A DNA stretch of 64,000 bases from Anaerolineae bacterium (GCA_022824465.1 JAJDZV010000004.1:558001-622000), one strand, 5' to 3'. Numbered from the stretch's first letter, positions 36,078 through 44,633 are shown. The notes: generated from the letters alone by a model not told the origin. Numbers and translations are program-made.

Positions 36078-36884
36078 ATGAATGCGAAACGATGCTGGAC
36101 TGCTGCGATTGCGCTCGGCATATTCTGCATTGCGCTGCTGGCTTCGTCTGCGCAGGCGCAAGAATTCCGCGGCTTTACTTGCGAAGGCCTGCTTGAGCAT
36201 ATTCGCGCCGGCGGCCACGTAATATTTGAAGAAACCAATAGGTGGTACTACAGCCATTGCCCGAGAGTAGCTGAAGACGACGAAGATGCGAACGCGCCAG
36301 CGAACAGGCGCACAGTAGCGACCTGCCCCCAATTGCCGCCCAGGGTCACTGTGTTTGGCTATGTCGAAGGCACTCAATGCCGAATGGTGGGCGCGGCCGG
36401 CGTCGGGCGCGAGGATTTGGTAGAACGCGGCGTAATCGACGCGGTGGATATATGGAGCTACGTCAATGGCGGGCTGGAAGTCTGCTTCCGCAACCGCGGC
36501 GCGCTAGTCTTCCTGGATGCCGCGTACGCGCCGCGCATGCTCATGGAACTGGCGGCTTTTCAGCGCGATGGCATGACTTGCGGCAAGATCGACCGGGCCG
36601 GCACGGTGGTCCTCCTCCACGAATCGGCGCCAAATCCTGCCCCGCCAGCGGATGACGCCTTGCCCGTCTATGATGCCATCCCGACGAGCAGTTGCCTGGT
36701 CAAACTGGAGGAGACGCTCTTCCTGCGCGCCGAGCCGGCCGGCGAGATCATCGGCTTGGCCTGGCTCTATTCTGAAGTGCCGGTCTATGAAATCAGCGGC
36801 GACTGGTACAAGACTGAATTCGAGGGAAAGACCGGCTACATCAGCAGCCGCTACAGCCGGGTGGTTTACGGCGGTTGCGTCTGA
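36078..36884 (+). CDS. Secreted SH3-domain protein, tandem paralogue 1
   Basis: A 268-residue exported protein. Signal peptide about 1-27 (cleaved after AQAQ). A short N-terminal region with two cysteines (TCEGLL, SHCPRV) is followed by an acidic linker. Residues about 83-178 are the shared module (TCPQLPPRVTVFGYV; AVDIWSYVNGGLEVCF; VFLDAAYAPR; TCGKIDRAGTVVLL). A Pro/Ala-rich linker leads to a C-terminal SH3 domain (about 200-268; LFLRAEPAGEIIGLAWL, KTGYIS). Cysteines begin and end the SH3 domain and may form a disulfide. The ribosome site is GGAAGGAG. Function unknown; a surface or cell-wall binding role is inference. Confidence 0.82.
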   Translation: MNAKRCWTAAIALGIFCIALLASSAQAQEFRGFTCEGLLEHIRAGGHVIFEETNRWYYSHCPRVAEDDEDANAPANRRTVATCPQLPPRVTVFGYVEGTQCRMVGAAGVGREDLVERGVIDAVDIWSYVNGGLEVCFRNRGALVFLDAAYAPRMLMELAAFQRDGMTCGKIDRAGTVVLLHESAPNPAPPADDALPVYDAIPTSSCLVKLEETLFLRAEPAGEIIGLAWLYSEVPVYEISGDWYKTEFEGKTGYISSRYSRVVYGGCV

Positions 36885-36908
36885 GCCCGGCGCAGCGCCC
36901 CTTCCGGC

Positions 36909-36946
36909 AACGCCCCGTCTTGAACAATCGAGGCGGGGCGTTTTGA
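36909..36946 (+). terminator. Terminator of paralogue 1
   Basis: ACGCCCCG (36910-36917) pairs with CGGGGCGT (36934-36941), followed by TTTTGATTT. Confidence 0.8.
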
Positions 36947-37016
36947 TTTCCCGCCGCAGAAACCTACGGCGAGCCTACGGATAATGCGCGCATCGCCTGC
37001 TATCGAAGCATATCGC

Positions 37017-37044
37017 TTGACTGGCGTATCGCCGCGTCTAGACT
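37017..37044 (+). promoter_or_regulatory. Promoter of secreted SH3 paralogue 2
   Basis: TTGACT (37017-37022), 16 bp, TAGACT (37039-37044), 35 bp before the ATG at 37079, with GAAGGAG as ribosome site. Confidence 0.55.
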
Positions 37045-37078
37045 TGGGGCACAAGAAATACAACGAAGGAGCAGCACT

Positions 37079-37867
37079 ATGAAAAACAAGCGAATGGGAA
37101 TGGTAGCGCTGCTGGTATGCTGGCTCTGCCTTCTGGCGGCAGCCCCGGCGACGCAAGCCCAGTACACTTGCGAGTATATGCTGAACGAGAATTATCTGAG
37201 CTCCACTGAGTGGAGTTGGTATAAAGCCAACTGCATGAACTTGCAGGAAGACGAGGACGAAGAAGAACCAGAAGTATATCGGCCGCCGGATGTCACTTGC
37301 CCGCACCTGCCGACGCGGGTCGCCGTCTTTGGCTTTGTCGTAAACACTCAGTGCCAGATGGTCGGCGAGGTTGTCATCGGGAAGCATCCGGAGCTGATGC
37401 AGCGCGGCTTCATTGACGCGGTCGATATCTGGAGCTACGTCAATGGCGGGCTTGAAGTCTGTTTCCGCAATGAAGGTTGGCCGGTCTTCCTGGATGCCGC
37501 CTACGCGCCGCGCATCGCCATGGAGCTGCAACCTACTTACCGTGACGGCATGACTTGCGGTGAGATAGACGGCGCCGGCACGGTGGTCCTGCTCGCCTCA
37601 GGCCCCGCCTCGGCGCCAGTTACTCAGCCAACGCAATACACCCTGCCACTATTTGACGCGATCCCGCTGAGCGAATGCCTGATCAAACTAGAGGAGACGC
37701 TCTTCCTGCGCGCTGAGCCAGGCGGGGAGATCATCGGCTTGGTCTGGCTGAATTCCGAAGTCTTCGTCTCAGAGATCAGTGGCTACTGGTATAGGGTCGA
37801 GTTCGAGGGCAGGACCGGCTATATCAGCCGCTACTATCGGCGTGTGTTGCGCGGCGGTTGCGGCTGA
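37079..37867 (+). CDS. Secreted SH3-domain protein, tandem paralogue 2
   Basis: A 262-residue exported protein built as paralogue 1: signal peptide (about 1-23, cleaved after TQAQ), a cysteine-paired N-terminal segment (YTCEYML, ANCMNL), a strongly acidic linker (EDEDEEEPE), the shared module (about 74-172; VTCPHLPTRVAVFGFVV, TQCQMVGEVVIG, AVDIWSYVNGG, LDAAYAPR, TCGEIDGAG), a Pro/Thr linker and the C-terminal SH3 domain (LFLRAEPGGEIIGLVWLNSE; TGYISRYYRRVLRGGCG). One residue of the IDRAG signature is changed to IDGAG. It has its own promoter and terminator. Confidence 0.82.
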   Translation: MKNKRMGMVALLVCWLCLLAAAPATQAQYTCEYMLNENYLSSTEWSWYKANCMNLQEDEDEEEPEVYRPPDVTCPHLPTRVAVFGFVVNTQCQMVGEVVIGKHPELMQRGFIDAVDIWSYVNGGLEVCFRNEGWPVFLDAAYAPRIAMELQPTYRDGMTCGEIDGAGTVVLLASGPASAPVTQPTQYTLPLFDAIPLSECLIKLEETLFLRAEPGGEIIGLVWLNSEVFVSEISGYWYRVEFEGRTGYISRYYRRVLRGGCG

Positions 37868-37895
37868 CCTTAGCAAATCAAGTCAACCATGCAGA

Positions 37896-37933
37896 CGCCC
37901 GGTCTCAGTCGCGAGGCCGGGCGCTTTCTTTTG
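37896..37933 (+). terminator. Terminator of paralogue 2
   Basis: CGCCCGG (37896-37902) pairs with CCGGGCG (37917-37923), with inner CTC/GAG pairs, followed by CTTTCTTTT. Confidence 0.8.
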
Positions 37934-38002
37934 ACGCGGCAGGGGAACCCTACTGCAAGCCTTCGGGAAGACTGCGCCAGGCCTGTGGTCGAGGCAGACT
38001 GC

Positions 38003-38030
38003 TTGACGTGTGTATCGCCGGACATAAACT
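38003..38030 (+). promoter_or_regulatory. Promoter of secreted SH3 paralogue 3
   Basis: TTGACG (38003-38008), 16 bp, TAAACT (38025-38030), 37 bp before the ATG at 38067; the ribosome site is AGGAGG. Confidence 0.55.
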
Positions 38031-38066
38031 ATCGGCAGGGTCTGATCTGAATCAGGAGGCGTCACA

Positions 38067-39029
38067 ATGGCACATCATCACCACCCGCGCAATATCTGTA
38101 TCATTCTCTTGATTTCGCTGGCTGCGGCGCTGCCCGCGCTCGCGCAAGACGGGGTCAGAAATCTTCGCGCAACCAAGACCCGCAGCGACTCGATCTCAAT
38201 ACGATGGGACCCTTCGCCCGGGTCCTCCGGCTACGGCTATTATGTTTATATTGGCTCCGCGCGCGGCGACACCAACGACCCGGTTGGCGGGACGAACGGG
38301 ACATCGTACACCATCAAAGGGCTGCGTCCGGACACGACGTACCGCATTACAGTCGTTGTTGCCGGCAACCCGGGTTTGGGGCAAAGCGTGATCACTGTAC
38401 GTACGGCGGAGAAGCGTAAAGATAAAACACCAACGAGGTACATGCCCGCGCCGGTCACCTGCCCTCACTTGCCGCCCCGAGTCGTCGTCACGGGCCACGT
38501 CGTCAATACCCAATGTCAGATGGTCGGCGAAGTCGTCATCGCCTGGCAGCCCGCATTGATGAAGCGCGGCTTTATCGACGCGGTGGATGTGTGGAACTAC
38601 ATCAATGGCGGCCTGGAAGTCTGCTTCCATAGTCCAGGCTGGCTGGTCTTCCTGGATGCCGCCTATTCGCCGCGCATCGCCATGGAGCTGCAACCTACTT
38701 ACCGTGACGGCATGACCTGCGGCGAGATCGACCGCGCCGGCACGGTGGTGCTGCTGGAATCGCCGCCATCGTCAGACCCGGCGCCGCCGCCGGCGCAAGC
38801 GACTCTGCCCGTCTTCGAGTCCATCCCGCTGCATGATTGTCAGGTTAAGCTAGAGGAGACTCTCTTCCTGCGCTCCGAGCCGGCCGGCGAGATCATCGGC
38901 TTGGTTTGGCTGAATTCCGAGGTATCCGCCTTTGAGATTAACGGCTACTGGTACAAGGTCGAGTTCGAGGGACAGACGGGCTACATCAGCCGCTACTATC
39001 GGCGTGTGTTGCGCGGCGGCTGCGGCTGA
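38067..39029 (+). CDS. Secreted FN3 + novel module + SH3 protein, paralogue 3
   Basis: A 320-residue exported protein. It starts MAHHHHPRN, a natural four-histidine run ahead of the signal peptide hydrophobic core (cleaved after ALAQ near 27). The N-terminal cysteine segment of the other paralogues is replaced by a fibronectin type III domain (about 29-115; VRNLRATKTRSDSISIRWDP, TSYTIKGLRPDTTYRITVVV). The shared module follows (about 128-232; VTCPHLPPRVVVTGHVV, AVDVWNYINGG, LDAAYSPR, TCGEIDRAG). A Pro-rich linker and the SH3 domain complete it (LFLRSEPAGEIIGLVWLNSE, RVLRGGCG). FN3 domains mediate extracellular binding, which supports an adhesive or carbohydrate-surface role. Confidence 0.83.
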   Translation: MAHHHHPRNICIILLISLAAALPALAQDGVRNLRATKTRSDSISIRWDPSPGSSGYGYYVYIGSARGDTNDPVGGTNGTSYTIKGLRPDTTYRITVVVAGNPGLGQSVITVRTAEKRKDKTPTRYMPAPVTCPHLPPRVVVTGHVVNTQCQMVGEVVIAWQPALMKRGFIDAVDVWNYINGGLEVCFHSPGWLVFLDAAYSPRIAMELQPTYRDGMTCGEIDRAGTVVLLESPPSSDPAPPPAQATLPVFESIPLHDCQVKLEETLFLRSEPAGEIIGLVWLNSEVSAFEINGYWYKVEFEGQTGYISRYYRRVLRGGCG

Positions 39030-39056
39030 GCCCGGCGCAGCGCCAAGTTCCGCAAG

Positions 39057-39093
39057 GCTCCGCCCGGAGAGACTCGAGGCGGGGCTTTTCTTT
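39057..39093 (+). terminator. Terminator of paralogue 3
   Basis: GCTCCGCC (39057-39064) pairs with GGCGGGGC (39078-39085, one G-U pair), followed by TTTTCTTTG. Confidence 0.75.
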
Positions 39094-39165
39094 GAAGAGC
39101 GGCGAGGGAAACCTACCGCAAGCCTACGCACAATACGCGTCCGGTCTGCTATCTGTCAGACTTGC

Positions 39166-39193
39166 TTGACGCTCGTCTTCGCGCCCGTAGACT
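39166..39193 (+). promoter_or_regulatory. Promoter of secreted SH3 paralogue 4
   Basis: TTGACG (39166-39171), 16 bp, TAGACT (39188-39193), 37 bp before the ATG at 39230. Confidence 0.55.
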
Positions 39194-39229
39194 AGAGACA
39201 TAAGTAGTATTTGGCGAGGGGGGCGCGCA

Positions 39230-40018
39230 ATGAACTACTGGAGAATAGGCTTGGCGTCGCTGCTGGTTTGCTGGCTTTGCCTTCTGCTCGCAGGCCCGGC
39301 GGCGCAAGCGCAAGAGCCCATCTGTGAGCTGATGAGGGCCGACTATGACGTGCTGTACGAAAGCGATCGGCTATGGTTTGAAGAAAACTGCCGGAACGAG
39401 CAAGAAGACGACGACGAAGCAGCACTAGAATATCGGCCGCCAGATGTCACCTGCCCTCACCTGCCGGACCGTGTCGTCGTCACGGGCTATGTCATAAACA
39501 CGCAATGTCAGATGGTCGGCGAAGTCGTAATCGCCTGGCAGCCGCATTTGCATGAGCGCGGCTTCATTGATGCGGTCGATGTGTGGAGCGTCATGCCAGC
39601 AGGCGGCGTCGAAGTCTGCTTCCATTATCACGGCTGGCTGGTCTTCCTGGACGCCGCCTATGCGCCGCGCATGGTAACGGAGCTGGCGCATTTTCACCGC
39701 GATGGCATGACATGCGGCGTCATCAACCGCGCCGGCACGGTGGTCCTGCTGCGCCAGGCGCCCGCGCCAGTAACGCAGCCAGCGGAAGACAACTTGCCCC
39801 TGTTTGACGCGGTCCCCCTTAGCGGTTGCCTGATCAAACTGGTGGAGACGCTCTTCCTGCGCGCCGAGCCAGGCGGCGAGATCATCGGCTTGGTCTGGCT
39901 GAATTCCGAAGTCTCGGTCTCGGAGATCAACGGCTACTGGTACAAGGTCGAGTTTGAGGGGGTGACGGGTTATATCAGCCGCTATCACCGCAAAGTCTTG
40001 CGCGGCGGCTGCGGCTGA
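39230..40018 (+). CDS. Secreted SH3-domain protein, tandem paralogue 4
   Basis: A 262-residue exported protein with the same plan as paralogue 2: signal peptide (cleaved after AQAQ near 26), cysteine-paired N-terminal segment (PICELM, ENCRNE), acidic linker (EDDDEAALE), shared module (about 74-172; VTCPHLPDRVVVTGYVI, AVDVWSVMPAGGVEVCF, FLDAAYAPR, TCGVINRAG) and SH3 domain (LFLRAEPGGEIIGLVWLNSE; RYHRKVLRGGCG). In the module the usual YVNGGLEVCF is altered by a two-residue change (MPAGGVEVCF). No clear T-tailed terminator follows. Confidence 0.82.
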   Translation: MNYWRIGLASLLVCWLCLLLAGPAAQAQEPICELMRADYDVLYESDRLWFEENCRNEQEDDDEAALEYRPPDVTCPHLPDRVVVTGYVINTQCQMVGEVVIAWQPHLHERGFIDAVDVWSVMPAGGVEVCFHYHGWLVFLDAAYAPRMVTELAHFHRDGMTCGVINRAGTVVLLRQAPAPVTQPAEDNLPLFDAVPLSGCLIKLVETLFLRAEPGGEIIGLVWLNSEVSVSEINGYWYKVEFEGVTGYISRYHRKVLRGGCG

Positions 40019-40320
40019 GCGGAATACTTGCCCCCACCCCAAGCCCCTCCGCCAAGATGAGCTGAGGAGCGGACGCCTTTGGGATTGGAGCGTCGCTGCG
40101 CTCTACCTCGCCCCCGTCCCCCTCACCTAACCATCAGAGAGGGGGAAGGCGCTGCAAGAAGATGGAAGCATCAGGGCATATGTGCGTCCCGCAAGCGATA
40201 ATGCGCGAATTCTTGGTCGAGTCACCTGTCGTTGTTGAACCGGGGACATGCGGAGAATCGGGTACAAGAGCATGTCCGCTCCTCCGCCCAACATGAGGGA
40301 GAGACTGTCATTTCCCTTCG
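40019..40320. other. Intergenic region between convergent genes
   Basis: This 302-bp C-rich gap separates paralogue 4 from leuS. A CCCCCTC/GAGGGGG hairpin (40118-40145) could end transcription from either side, but it lacks a T-tract. No gene is seen. Confidence 0.3.
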
Positions 40321-43206
40321 TCACACCACGATATTCACTTTGGGATCGCTGCCATTCCGCCCCGGAATGAAGATCGTGCGCTTCGGCGCTTGCCCGCCCA
40401 GGCTGCGCTGAGCCGCCCCGCTGGCCAGTGCCATCTCCTGCGCCCGCTCCCGCTCAATATCAACCGCGACCGTGATCGTCTCACGCGGTTTGCCGTTGAT
40501 CATCACCACCAGATCGACCATTTCTTCACGCGCTTTATCGGCGTCATATTGGGGCCAGCGCTGCGTATGCACGCTGTATTCCCAGCCCAGCCGCGCCCAG
40601 ATTTCCTCGGCGATGTGGGGCGCAAAAGGCGCCAGCAATCTGATCACCTGGCTCATCACATCGCGCCACATCTCCGCGCCGATCGCGCCATCGCGCAAAG
40701 TCGCCTTGAACGAATTCTTGAACTTCATCTGCTCGGCGATAGCCGTGTTGAAGCTGAAGTCTTCCAAGCCGCGGTTGATAACGGCGATGGTCTGATGCAG
40801 TTTCCGCTCGATATCGCGCTCGGCAGCGGCGTCCCCCGGCGCAGTTGGCGCGCCGGCTGCGGCGATCTCCCAGATATCGTGCAGCCAGCCCTGCGGACCC
40901 TTGATGTTGTTCTCGTTCCAGGGACCGCCCTTTTGCCAATCGAAGTTGAACATCAGGTAACAGCGCACGACATCCGCGCCGTATTTCGCCACCAGTTCGT
41001 CCGGATTGACCACATTGCCCTTGCTCTTCGACATCCGCTGGATATCCAGGTGATGCCGCAGTTGATTGACATTGTTGGCGCCGGGGATATCGGAGATGAT
41101 AGTTTCAGCCTCGGGCAAGACCTCGACGAACTGCGTGACGCCTGCCATATTCACATGCAGCACATTCTCGGTACGGTGCGCGATCTCGCCAAAGACGCCA
41201 GCGAAACCGGCCGGCACTTGATTCCAGTCAACCACCTCAACCCGCTCCGCCAGCATCTTTCCACCAATAAGCCGACCGCTGCACAGAACAAAATCGCCCT
41301 GCCGTTCGGCGCCCAGGACTTGCCCCTGATTGCGCAGGACGATCATGGGTTCGTCGAAAGCGCCATCGGGATCGCGTCCATGGCGGCGCATCGCTTCGGC
41401 AGCGTCAGCGTAAACACCGATATCACGCAGTACCTTGTTGAAGAAGCGGGTGTAAAGCAGGTGCATCACGGCGTGCTCGGCGCCGCCGGTATAGACATCG
41501 ACCGGCAACCAGTACGCCGCTTCCTCCGCGTCGAAGGGCGCGGTATCCAGGTCGGGCGAAAGATAACGCAACTGATACCAGGATGAGCACATGAAGGTGT
41601 CCAGGGTATCGGTTTCGCGCCGCACTGTCTCGTTCACCTTGAAAAAGGGTTCGTGATAGGTCAGCGGGCTGCGACCGGTGGGCATGAAGTCGACGTCTTC
41701 CGGCAGCAAAACGGGCAAGTCTTCGTCTGGGACGGGGATGATTATGTCGCCGTCGTACATCATCGGAATGGGTCCGCCCCAATAACGCTGTCGGCTGATT
41801 AGCCAGTCGCGCAAGCGGTAGTTGACCGCTTCTTCGCCCTTGCCGGTTTCTTCCAGCCAGTCGATGACGCGGTTGATGGCCGGGTTGGCGCGGCCTTTGG
41901 CGAAGGTGCTGACGCTGCCGTCCATCGCATCGGAATTGACCATGACGCCGGGACCATCATATGCTTCGCTCATCGCGTCGGGCCTCAGCGGCTCGGTCAT
42001 GCCTTCCGGCTGAATGACAACCCGAATCGGCAAGGCCTGCGCGCGGGCAAATTCGAAGTCGCGCTGGTCGTGCGCCGGCACCGCCATAATCGCGCCGGTG
42101 CCATAGGTGATCATGACATAATCGGCGATCCAGATGGGAATCGCTTCATCGTTGACCGGATTGATGGCGTAGGCGCCGGTGAAGACGCCCGTCCGTTCCC
42201 GGTCCTCAACCATCCGCTCGATCTCCGTCTCCAGCGCAGTCTGCCGCACGTACGCCTCGACCGCTTCCCGCTGCTCCTCCGCCGTGATCACGTCAACCAG
42301 ATCATGCTCGGGCGCCAAGACCATGAAGGTCGCGCCCCAGAGTGTATCCGGTCGAGTGGTGTAGATTTCGATGGGATGGCCGCTGCTTTCGGTTGGGGAC
42401 GAGCCACCGGCTCGCCCGTACGCGCTCTCTGCATTTGAGGCGGCATCGTCGTTAGGCGCGCCCTCAGCATTTGAGGTAGCGTCGCCGCCACTCGCGCTTG
42501 CGGCGGTGCGGAAGGTCGCGCGGGCGCCTTCGCTCCGGCCGATCCAGTTGGTCTGCATGATCTTGATGGACTCGGGCCAGTCCATGCCATCAAAGTCCAG
42601 CAACTCGTCAGCGTAGTTGGTGATGGCGAAGAACCACTGTTCCATCATTTTGTGCGCGACCGGCTGGCCAGTGCGCTCGTCCTTGCCATCGATGACCTGC
42701 TCATTCGCCAGGACGGTTTGCAGCGACTCCGACCAGTTGACCAGCGCCGAGCCACGATAGGCGATGCCATGCTCATAGAAGCGCTTGAAAAACCACTCCG
42801 ACCACTTGTAATACTCCGGCGTGCAAGAGATGGCTTCGCGCTCCCAATCGAACATGGCGCCCATGCTGCGCAACTGCTCGCGCATCCGCTCGATATTGGC
42901 GTAGGTCCACTTCCAGGGGTGGATGTTGCGCGAGATAGCCGCTTGCTCAGCCGGCAAGCCAAAGGCGTCGAAACCCATAGGGAAGAGCACGTTGTAACCC
43001 TTCATGCGCATCCAACGGGCGCGGGCATCGGAGGGCGTCATGGCGAACCAGTGGCCGATGTGCAAATCGCCCGAGGGATAGGGCAGCATGGTCAAGGCGT
43101 AATGCTTGGGCTTGTCCCAATCCACCTTCGCCCGGTAGAGTTTGGTCTCGTCCCACCTTTGCTGCCATTTCACTTCGATCGCATGTGGTTGGTAAGTTTC
43201 AGTCAT
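40321..43206 (-). CDS. leuS: Leucyl-tRNA synthetase with in-frame insertion
   Basis: A 961-residue class Ia synthetase; the start at 43206 (MTETYQPHAIEVKWQQRW) fits the family better than an in-frame ATG nine codons upstream. The HIGH signature is HIGH at 49-52 (DLHIGHWF) and KMSKS is MSKSKG late in the chain; the CP1 editing domain (IEIYTTRPDTLWGATFMVLAPEH, HDQRDFEFA) is present. Just before the editing domain, at about residues 230-274, lies a Gly/Ser/Asn/Ala-rich insertion absent from normal LeuRS. Part of it is encoded by a palindromic repeat (42395-42421). It lies where two domains join and may be tolerated as a loop. Confidence 0.95.
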   Translation of the reverse strand: MTETYQPHAIEVKWQQRWDETKLYRAKVDWDKPKHYALTMLPYPSGDLHIGHWFAMTPSDARARWMRMKGYNVLFPMGFDAFGLPAEQAAISRNIHPWKWTYANIERMREQLRSMGAMFDWEREAISCTPEYYKWSEWFFKRFYEHGIAYRGSALVNWSESLQTVLANEQVIDGKDERTGQPVAHKMMEQWFFAITNYADELLDFDGMDWPESIKIMQTNWIGRSEGARATFRTAASASGGDATSNAEGAPNDDAASNAESAYGRAGGSSPTESSGHPIEIYTTRPDTLWGATFMVLAPEHDLVDVITAEEQREAVEAYVRQTALETEIERMVEDRERTGVFTGAYAINPVNDEAIPIWIADYVMITYGTGAIMAVPAHDQRDFEFARAQALPIRVVIQPEGMTEPLRPDAMSEAYDGPGVMVNSDAMDGSVSTFAKGRANPAINRVIDWLEETGKGEEAVNYRLRDWLISRQRYWGGPIPMMYDGDIIIPVPDEDLPVLLPEDVDFMPTGRSPLTYHEPFFKVNETVRRETDTLDTFMCSSWYQLRYLSPDLDTAPFDAEEAAYWLPVDVYTGGAEHAVMHLLYTRFFNKVLRDIGVYADAAEAMRRHGRDPDGAFDEPMIVLRNQGQVLGAERQGDFVLCSGRLIGGKMLAERVEVVDWNQVPAGFAGVFGEIAHRTENVLHVNMAGVTQFVEVLPEAETIISDIPGANNVNQLRHHLDIQRMSKSKGNVVNPDELVAKYGADVVRCYLMFNFDWQKGGPWNENNIKGPQGWLHDIWEIAAAGAPTAPGDAAAERDIERKLHQTIAVINRGLEDFSFNTAIAEQMKFKNSFKATLRDGAIGAEMWRDVMSQVIRLLAPFAPHIAEEIWARLGWEYSVHTQRWPQYDADKAREEMVDLVVMINGKPRETITVAVDIERERAQEMALASGAAQRSLGGQAPKRTIFIPGRNGSDPKVNIVV
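42395..42421 (+). repeat. Palindromic repeat copy inside leuS
   Basis: GGACGAGCC-ACC-GGCTCGCCCGTAC aligns with the intergenic palindromes at 43513 and 60524. It is in frame with leuS and encodes YGRAGGSSP of the insertion. Confidence 0.5.
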
Positions 43207-43473
43207 GTGCTTTCTCTGTTTCTCTTTCAGCAATGGATATGCAAAGAACGCGTCAGGCGCGCGCGATAAAAGACCTGATCATTCAATCGGGTTAGCAGTG
43301 CGAAGCTTGGCGCAAGTCGTGGGGCAAAACGAAGCAAACGGCCATCGCGGCCTACATAAGGAAAGAGCGGGTCACCCCGAAGCCCGAAGATGCTTTTGCT
43401 TTCATGTCATGCTTGCTTTCGTCTTGTGTGGCGCAGACCATAACATAGTGCGGAAAGTCTGTAAATGGCGGAT

Positions 43474-43500
43474 GCGGGCGGGACAAGTTTCGCCCCTACA
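43474..43500 (+). repeat. Short palindromic repeat ending CGCCCCTACA (copy a)
   Basis: GGGCGGGACAAGTTTCGCCC followed by CTACA; arms GGGCG/CGCCC. It shares the terminal decamer with copies b and c. Confidence 0.4.
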
Positions 43501-43512
43501 TTGTCCTCTAGT

Positions 43513-43541
43513 GACGGGCGACTCACAGAGCCGCCCCTACA
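43513..43541 (+). repeat. Short palindromic repeat ending CGCCCCTACA (copy b)
   Basis: GACGGGCGACTC-ACA-GAG-CCGCCCCTACA; the arms are imperfectly complementary. It lies 12 bp after copy a in the same orientation. Confidence 0.45.
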
Positions 43542-43583
43542 TATTTGACCTTGGGCGGGCGCGGCCGCAAGCGACCGACGTGC

Positions 43584-44633
43584 CTAGCCGCCCCAAGTCT
43601 GGCGCAGGACGCGCAGCCAATTCTGATGCGCCAGCTTATTCAGCAGGTCGTCATTGTAACCGGCCTCGCGCAGCGCCGCGATCAGATTGGGCAGCTTGGA
43701 GACATCGCCCACGGCATCAGGCACGCGCGCGCCATCATAATCCGAGCCCAAGCCGACGCGCGTCTCGCCCAAGCGCTCCACCAGGTAGTCGAGGTGCCGC
43801 ACCATAATATCGAGCGGACGATCGCTGTCCCAGGCGCCATCTTCATTGAGGAAGCCGGTGGCGAAGTTCAAGCCGACCATGCCGTCCGAGGCTTTGATCG
43901 CATCCAACTGCTTGTCGGTGAGATTGCGCGAGATCGGGCAGATGGCATGGACGTTGGAGTGCGTGGCTACCAGCGGCGCATCGCTCAATTCGGCGATATC
44001 CCAGAAGCCCGCTTCATTCATGTGTGAGAGGTCAATCATGATGCCGAGTTCGTTGCAGCGCTTGACCAGACGCGCCCCGGCCTCGGTCAGCCCGGGCCCG
44101 ATATCGGGCGTCGAGGGAAAGGCGATGGGCACGCCCTGCGCGAAAATCGTCGGTCGGCTCCAGACGATGCCTAAGGAGCGCAAGCCGGCTTGGTAATAGA
44201 CTTCCAGCGCATCGAGATCTTCATCAATCGCTTCCGCGCCTTCGAAATGCAGGATAGCGGCGAAGACGTCATTGTCGATGCAGCGCTGCAATTCTTCGGC
44301 GCTGCGCACAACCTTGATCAGCCCTTCTGAAACCGCTTCGAGCCGAAAGAGGTCGGCTGTCAAGCGATTGGCGGCAATCTGCGCAAATCCGAAGTCGACC
44401 GCGGGCGATGTATACGGTTTGGACAGGTCGGGCATATTGTCCGGGTCAATCCGCTCCTTATTGGGCACGAAGACGGCGAAGAAGCCGCCGGCGAAGCCAC
44501 CGCGCCGCGCCCGCGCGAGGTCGATATGCCCGCCGTCCATTTCCTGCAGAAAGTCGCTCATCTGCAGATCGTCATGGTTGTAGAAACGCAGCAAAGTATC
44601 GTTATGTCCGTCAAATATCTTGAAAGCGGCCAT
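43584..44633 (-). CDS. Membrane dipeptidase family (M19) hydrolase
   Basis: A 349-residue TIM-barrel metallopeptidase. The start at 44633 is set by GGGAGGGCG; an upstream ATG is in frame but without family character. Metal ligands are visible as HND in FDGHNDTLLRF near residue 10, E in ILHFEGAEAI, H in IDLSHMNEAG and H in VATHSNVHAI, and the late Asp in GLGSDYDGA. Relatives hydrolyse dipeptides with a D-residue at the C terminus. No signal peptide is present, so it is cytoplasmic, unlike the animal enzyme. It is monocistronic. Confidence 0.92.
   Translation of the reverse strand: MAAFKIFDGHNDTLLRFYNHDDLQMSDFLQEMDGGHIDLARARRGGFAGGFFAVFVPNKERIDPDNMPDLSKPYTSPAVDFGFAQIAANRLTADLFRLEAVSEGLIKVVRSAEELQRCIDNDVFAAILHFEGAEAIDEDLDALEVYYQAGLRSLGIVWSRPTIFAQGVPIAFPSTPDIGPGLTEAGARLVKRCNELGIMIDLSHMNEAGFWDIAELSDAPLVATHSNVHAICPISRNLTDKQLDAIKASDGMVGLNFATGFLNEDGAWDSDRPLDIMVRHLDYLVERLGETRVGLGSDYDGARVPDAVGDVSKLPNLIAALREAGYNDDLLNKLAHQNWLRVLRQTWGG

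Larger units (their letters stand above)
43207..43583. other. Intergenic region with palindromic repeats
   Basis: This 377-bp gap upstream of leuS has no convincing gene. It holds two short inverted repeats ending in CGCCCCTACA (43474-43500 and 43513-43541) described separately. Confidence 0.4.

Noticed and set aside
38067..38090. Four-histidine start resembling a cloning tag
   Set aside because: Only four His, within a natural signal peptide and with a native promoter and ribosome site; no vector sequence around it.
40390..41586. Open frame of 398 codons antisense to leuS
   Set aside because: It is a complement shadow of an unambiguous LeuRS coding region; its translation shows no recognisable domain.
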